This document shows positions 6,363-9,998 of a stretch of 9,998 bases of DNA, in pieces. Origin of the DNA: Candidatus Thermokryptus sp. (lineage in GTDB: Bacteria; Bacteroidota; Ignavibacteria; Kryptoniales; Kryptoniaceae). The DNA is taken from assembly GCA_028276305.1 (NCBI GenBank), contig JAPYWO010000019.1, forward strand, positions 1-9,998. The letters are read 5' to 3'. Every line of letters starts with the position of its first letter. Position 1 is the stretch's first letter. The notes under the pieces were generated by a model, which was given only the letters and a program-made list of their open reading frames with translations, did not search any database and had not been told where the DNA came from. A program made the translations under genes and the position numbers.

Positions 6363-7253
6363 ATGAAGTTCAAAGCTTTAATTTTGTTGTTGTTTTTCTT
6401 CGCTTGTTCAGTTAAGGAAACTGACAAGTCCAGCAGGACTTTGGAACCGGAAATTTCAGCGACACCGAGTTGGGTTGAATTAAATGTTAAGGGGTCAAAT
6501 CTTGATTTCAATGTCGTTGATGAATTTTTAAAAGAGAAGGGTTTACCGAATAAATTTGAGATAAGTTTGGTCACGAGTGAAAGTGAGGGAAAGGAGAGGA
6601 TTGAGAAATTAGAGAAGATTTTACATAGCGATGATATTCAGAAAGATGTAGTCAAATTCTTTTTATATAATGTGCTTACTGATATTTACTTACGGTTGTC
6701 ACTTTATAATCCGAAGCCCGAATACTTTGCTCAAGCTGAGAAATATGCAAGGTATGTGATTGATAAATATGGTGATGACGAAAGGTTTAGGGCTTATACA
6801 ATTGTAACCCGGGATAATCTCGCTTATTTCTATAGTTTAACGGGTAGGTTTGATGAGGCGTTGAGGATATGGGAGGATTTAATTGATAAATACAGCGACA
6901 TAGTTGAGAGTCCTGATTACGGGAATTGGTTTGGTGTTCAATGTTTATTTTCCATTTTTGGCGCACTTGATAGAGTGTGTGGTGATAATTTTAGCGATGA
7001 TCGTTACATTAAAGCGGTTTCATTCCTTGAGAAAATTTCATCATTTAGAGATGATGAAGTCGGTCTTTTTGCGGATATGTTGTTATATGAGTATTATTTC
7101 AAATCGGGCAAGAAGGATTTTGCTGATAAAAAGTTTAAACAGGTTGAAACAAGGATTGCTAATTATAGTAGTCCAAGCATTCATAATTTTTGGCAGGGGA
7201 TGCAAGCTAAAGTTGAGAGATGGGAAAGCTGGAAGAAAGCGAAGGGAGGTTAA
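6363..7253 (+). CDS. TPR-like lipoprotein
   Basis: This 296-aa protein begins with a lipoprotein signal (hydrophobic 5-13, then FFACS), with Cys15 as lipidated residue. It should be tethered to the inner or outer membrane facing the periplasm. A Ser/Thr/Pro-containing linker (about 20-38) leads to an all-helical body. Residues 147-178 match a tetratricopeptide unit (NLAYFYSLTGRFDEALRIWEDLI), and the segments around 79-110, 118-137 and 213-262 (AVSFLEKI, ADMLLYEYYFKSGKKDFADKKF) look like further helical pairs. TPR solenoids bind peptides or partner proteins. The start is supported by GAGGG 6 bp before the ATG. It lies between a secreted-peptide gene and a beta-propeller gene, so a scaffold or receptor role in that system is plausible. 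Specific function is unknown. Confidence 0.8.
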   Translation: MKFKALILLLFFFACSVKETDKSSRTLEPEISATPSWVELNVKGSNLDFNVVDEFLKEKGLPNKFEISLVTSESEGKERIEKLEKILHSDDIQKDVVKFFLYNVLTDIYLRLSLYNPKPEYFAQAEKYARYVIDKYGDDERFRAYTIVTRDNLAYFYSLTGRFDEALRIWEDLIDKYSDIVESPDYGNWFGVQCLFSIFGALDRVCGDNFSDDRYIKAVSFLEKISSFRDDEVGLFADMLLYEYYFKSGKKDFADKKFKQVETRIANYSSPSIHNFWQGMQAKVERWESWKKAKGG

Positions 7254-7348
7254 TTTAGTTGTGGGAGGATTACGATGAGGCAGTAGTAAGTATAAGAGCA
7301 ATGAGCCAGGGAAAAAGGGAATAGTTACAAATAAATGGAGGTGGGCTT

Positions 7349-8479
7349 GTGCGGAAGAAAGTTGTTCTTTTTATAATATTGGTTCTTGTCTTCTTTTTGT
7401 TCGCTCTTGCACGACTTTTAGATTTTCGCATCTCAATCAGTTTTAAAGGTGAGCAGGAAAAAGATATAAAATTAAGCGAGGTTGTTAGATTTGTAAAATC
7501 AATTAAAGTTAAAGGCGATGTTAAGGAATTTATGGATTACGATATTCATAAAATGATCGCCTATATTGATAGTTTTTTTATCATATGCAATCGCATGCAG
7601 GGGAAAATATGGGTATTGGATAGCTCAGGTACTGTTTTGAAGATATTTGGTAGTTTGGGTTCAGCTCCAGGTGAGTTTAAATGGATAAGTTCGTTTGATT
7701 TATCAAAAGATGGTTTGATTTATATTTATGACCATCAAAATGCGAGATTCACGGTTTATAACTTGAATGGTGAAATTGTAAAGGTTTTCCCATTTTTTGA
7801 ACCCGGGTTGATTATTAATGACATCGCTGTTGGTGATTCGGGTAAGATATTTGTTCATCATCCACCATCGGAGAGATACGGTTGTTCTGGTTTTATGAGC
7901 TTGGTTTATGAAGATGGTAAATTAAAACAGACATATGTGGGTGATGTTGATTGGGATTATAGAAATTACTTTTATAGGGGTTTTTTAGGTGGTGATTTAT
8001 TGGTTTCATCTGGTTATGTAATTGAAGCGAATAATTTCACTGGAATAACTTTGCATGAAATGAATTCTAAAAAGATGATAAAATTTGAAAAGCCAAAGGG
8101 TTTGTGGAAAGAGATTAAAAAGGTGAGAACTTATTCAATGGACACTTTAACAAAGGAATACAATATGAAATTGTGGGGTGTGGTTGAGCTTTCGGGTATG
8201 GTTATGGTGCATTATTATGATTTAAAAGGTAAAATGCCTAAAGGGAGTTATGGATATTTCCTTATATATGACCTTGCTGGTCATTATCTTGGAAGAGTCG
8301 TTGTTGATTTGCCAACGATTATGCATCGGGGGGACTTGAGGTATTTGGTAGTGATTGATCCGAATATAAAGAAAGGTTCGCAGATAGAATTAGATGAAAA
8401 AGTACCGTATATTTTTAACATTTATGAGTGGGATTTGGAGAAATTGAAAAAGATGTTTCCCGCTTTAAAAGTTAAATAG
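7349..8479 (+). CDS. Second membrane-anchored 6-bladed beta-propeller protein
   Basis: The start is GTG, chosen because GGAGGTG (7337-7343) lies 5 bp before it and the hydrophobic segment follows directly. The 376-aa product has an N-terminal TM anchor (about 5-23) and then propeller blades: GKIWVLDSSGTVLKIFG (85-101) with the GSAPGEF turn (104-110), LIYIYDHQNARFTVYNLNG (123-141), DIAVGDSGKIFVH (158-170), and a late blade YFLIYDLAGHYLGRVV (303-318). It is built like the propeller at 4593-5657, with the same anchor, PGE turn after the first blade and similar length, but is well diverged, so it is an older paralogue rather than a recent copy. The C-terminus is Lys-rich. A 95-bp gap separates it from the lipoprotein gene. 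It closes the peptide locus. Ligand unknown. Confidence 0.85.
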   Translation: MRKKVVLFIILVLVFFLFALARLLDFRISISFKGEQEKDIKLSEVVRFVKSIKVKGDVKEFMDYDIHKMIAYIDSFFIICNRMQGKIWVLDSSGTVLKIFGSLGSAPGEFKWISSFDLSKDGLIYIYDHQNARFTVYNLNGEIVKVFPFFEPGLIINDIAVGDSGKIFVHHPPSERYGCSGFMSLVYEDGKLKQTYVGDVDWDYRNYFYRGFLGGDLLVSSGYVIEANNFTGITLHEMNSKKMIKFEKPKGLWKEIKKVRTYSMDTLTKEYNMKLWGVVELSGMVMVHYYDLKGKMPKGSYGYFLIYDLAGHYLGRVVVDLPTIMHRGDLRYLVVIDPNIKKGSQIELDEKVPYIFNIYEWDLEKLKKMFPALKVK

Positions 8480-8598
8480 TCCAATCGTGGGCAATCCGGT
8501 GGCGATGAAGGCATTTATAAATTGGGGGATTTTTGTTTTTAATTCGGTTGATATTTAAATTTTTGCAAGGTTGAGAAATTAAATTTTGATTTTGGAAA
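8480..8598 (+). promoter_or_regulatory. Intergenic gap with weak candidate promoter for the AddB-like gene
   Basis: No convincing terminator hairpin or RNA gene is visible in this 119-bp gap. TTGTTT (8533-8538), a 17-bp spacer and TAAATT (8556-8561, continuing as TTTTG) could be a promoter similar in -10 to those at 4321 and 6194. A second TAAATTTTG lies at 8580-8588. Both are weak matches in AT-rich DNA. Confidence 0.3.
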
Positions 8599-9998
8599 AT
8601 GGGTGTAATTTTAAGCTTTCCGCCAGGAAGAAGGGTCATTGATGTAAGAAGGGAGATAAGGAGCAGGGTGGAGCGTGGGGATTTTAAAAGTTTCGTTTAT
8701 ATCGTCCCGACAAGGAGGAAGATAAGGGAGTTGCAGAGGGAATTTCTAAGTTATGCCCCGGGGAATGTCGCACCTGAGTTTAACTTTTTCACGCTTGAAT
8801 TGTTCGCAAGGAAATTGTATTTCAGTTCGGGTGTTGAAAAGCCAAAACGTCTTATATCGGAGACAATTCAGGGGCTTGTTTTTCAAATGGCAATAGATGG
8901 GGTGATTGAGCAACTTGAATATTTTAAACCACCTGGGACAGGGAGTGAGCTTCCAAAGGGAACAGTGAATAAGTTGATTGATACGGTAATTGGATTAAAA
9001 GAGGATGGGATTTATCCAAAGGATTTGTTGGAACAAATTGACAAAGTTGAGAAAAGGGAAGATAGGGTAAAACTTAAAGACATCGCTTTGATATATGAAA
9101 AATATGAAGGTCTTTTGCTTAGCAATTCGTTTATAGATGTGCCAGGGATTTTCAAAGAATTGAATAATATCTTGACGGTTGAAAATGTGAATTTGATTTT
9201 TAGGAATGCCTTTTTTGAAGTTGATTCAATTTTCATTGATGGTTTTTCCGTTTTTCGCCTTCCGGAGATAAACTTGATAAAGATGCTCACAAAGGTTAAC
9301 GGTGTGAGGATTGTGATTTTGTTTGATTATTTTGAAAAGAACAACAATCTTTTCGGTCATCTTGACGAATGTTATAATAAATTTCTTGATGCGGGTTTTG
9401 AAAAGCTTGAGTTAAAGCCGAAGACGGAAAATGATAAATTCGCAAGGCATTTAAACAAGTATCTTTTCAATTATATCGGTTTGAAGTTTGATAAGTATGA
9501 TGCGAGGGATTTTGTTACTTTAATTGAAGCCAAGGACAGGGTGGATGAGGTGAAGACGATAGCTCGTTTGATTAAGAGCATCGTCAATGATAGACCCGAT
9601 ATTGATTTGAGCAAAATTTGTGTTGCGACTTACCGACCTGAAAAATATACGAATCTTTTCAGGGAGATTTTTCCAATTTATGGGATTCCCGCAAATATAA
9701 CCGATAGGTTTTATCTTGAGAGGTCGCCTTTGGTTTCCGCGATAATTTCTCTTCTTGAGATACCCGCAAATGATTACGCAATAAGTGGGATTGTTAAGGT
9801 TTTGATGAGTTCATATTTTGATTTTTGTGCTGGGACGGGGCGTGAGCTCAAGCCAGATAACATTTATTCTGCATCAAGGGAGTTGAAGATAAAAAGCGGT
9901 CGTGAGTTTTGGAAGGAACGAGTTGAAAGGAGAATTGATTTTATAAAGGCGAAACTTGAGATGACAAACGATGAAGATGAGTATAACCAGCTCATTCG
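8599..9998 (+). CDS. AddB-like helicase/exonuclease subunit, 3'-truncated by window edge
   Basis: The frame runs from ATG 8599 (in-frame stop at 8587-8589 just upstream) to the window end, 466 codons plus two bases. It resembles AddB, the RecB-like subunit of AddAB that processes double-strand breaks for recombination. Landmarks: SFVYIVPTRRKIRELQREFL (31-50), typical of the AddB N-terminus; FNFFTLELFARKLYF (61-75); a Walker-B-like strand IFIDGFSVFRLPEINLIKML (211-230); VTLIEAKDRVDEVKTIARLI (306-325); and ICVATYRPEKYTNLFREIFPIYGIPANITDR (340-370), followed by LERSPLVSAIISLLEI. A Walker A loop (GxxGxGKS/T) is absent where Bacillus AddB has one (here SFPPGRR), so ATP hydrolysis by this subunit is doubtful. 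The C-terminal PD-(D/E)XK nuclease and Fe-S cysteines would lie outside the window. An addA partner is expected downstream but cannot be seen. Confidence 0.8.
   Translation, partial: MGVILSFPPGRRVIDVRREIRSRVERGDFKSFVYIVPTRRKIRELQREFLSYAPGNVAPEFNFFTLELFARKLYFSSGVEKPKRLISETIQGLVFQMAIDGVIEQLEYFKPPGTGSELPKGTVNKLIDTVIGLKEDGIYPKDLLEQIDKVEKREDRVKLKDIALIYEKYEGLLLSNSFIDVPGIFKELNNILTVENVNLIFRNAFFEVDSIFIDGFSVFRLPEINLIKMLTKVNGVRIVILFDYFEKNNNLFGHLDECYNKFLDAGFEKLELKPKTENDKFARHLNKYLFNYIGLKFDKYDARDFVTLIEAKDRVDEVKTIARLIKSIVNDRPDIDLSKICVATYRPEKYTNLFREIFPIYGIPANITDRFYLERSPLVSAIISLLEIPANDYAISGIVKVLMSSYFDFCAGTGRELKPDNIYSASRELKIKSGREFWKERVERRIDFIKAKLEMTNDEDEYNQLI

Noticed and set aside
6904..7278. A 124-codon plus-strand frame overlapping the lipoprotein gene
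   Set aside because: It lies in another frame of the well-supported TPR lipoprotein, with no start signal of its own.
7259..7324. A 21-codon frame from TTG after GGGAGG in the gap before the second propeller; also an ATG at 7275 after GGGAGG giving only three codons
   Set aside because: It has no signal peptide or Cys, the start codon is rare, and the GGAGG is the coding end of the lipoprotein gene. It is unlike the two peptide genes.
8487..8558. A 23-codon GTG frame (with an internal ATG at 8505) in the gap before the AddB-like gene
   Set aside because: There is no good ribosome site and no Cys, and the composition is that of random AT-rich DNA.
9012..9290. A minus-strand frame inside the AddB-like gene
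   Set aside because: It is antisense to the conserved AddB motifs around IFIDGFSVF.
1..9998. tRNA, rRNA, CRISPR array or insertion sequence
   Set aside because: No cloverleaf with CCA-end context, no spaced palindromic repeats, and no transposase-like frame or flanking inverted repeats were seen. The only tandem array is the 13-bp repeat, which has no spacers.

Overview
The window looks like a chromosomal segment from a low-GC (AT-rich) Gram-negative bacterium of the FCB group (Bacteroidota, Ignavibacteriota or Kryptonia-like). This rests on an RND pump with a periplasmic adaptor, which implies two membranes; on membrane-anchored 6-bladed beta-propeller proteins of the kind common in Bacteroidota; and on promoters whose -10 region, TAAATTT(T)G, resembles the Bacteroidota TAnnTTTG element. 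Proteins are rich in Lys, Glu and Ile, and Arg is often encoded by AGA/AGG, which would fit a thermophile. The exact lineage is inference. All convincing genes are on the + strand.

Region 1 (1-4226) is an efflux unit. It holds the 3' part of an inner-membrane RND permease gene, its membrane-fusion adaptor, and a small stand-alone AraC-type DNA-binding protein, tightly spaced and probably co-transcribed. The pump-then-adaptor order is the reverse of the common one.

Region 2 (4226-8479) is the unusual part. A short stretch carries a 13-bp tandem direct repeat directly upstream of a good promoter (TTGACA, 17-bp spacer, TAAATT). It is followed by two consecutive cassettes, each starting with the same promoter/leader element (CTGTTTTAAATTT, optional T, GGGTGAGAGAA) and a strong GGAGG ribosome site in front of a very short secreted Cys-containing peptide. 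Cassette A is a 67-aa peptide with four Cys after its signal region, a membrane-anchored 6-bladed beta-propeller, and a membrane-anchored thioredoxin-like CxxC protein. Cassette B is a 34-aa peptide with a CYC motif, a TPR-like lipoprotein, and a second beta-propeller. The layout recalls the NVEALA-peptide/6-bladed-propeller loci of Bacteroidota. I infer an envelope system in which secreted Cys peptides are oxidised, handled or sensed by the propeller and CxxC proteins. Its function is unknown. The neighbouring AraC protein is a candidate regulator through the 13-bp repeats.

Region 3 (8480-9998) is a 119-bp gap followed by the 5' part (466 codons) of an AddB-like helicase/nuclease gene, which continues beyond the window. 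It is a DNA-repair gene with no obvious link to the peptide locus.
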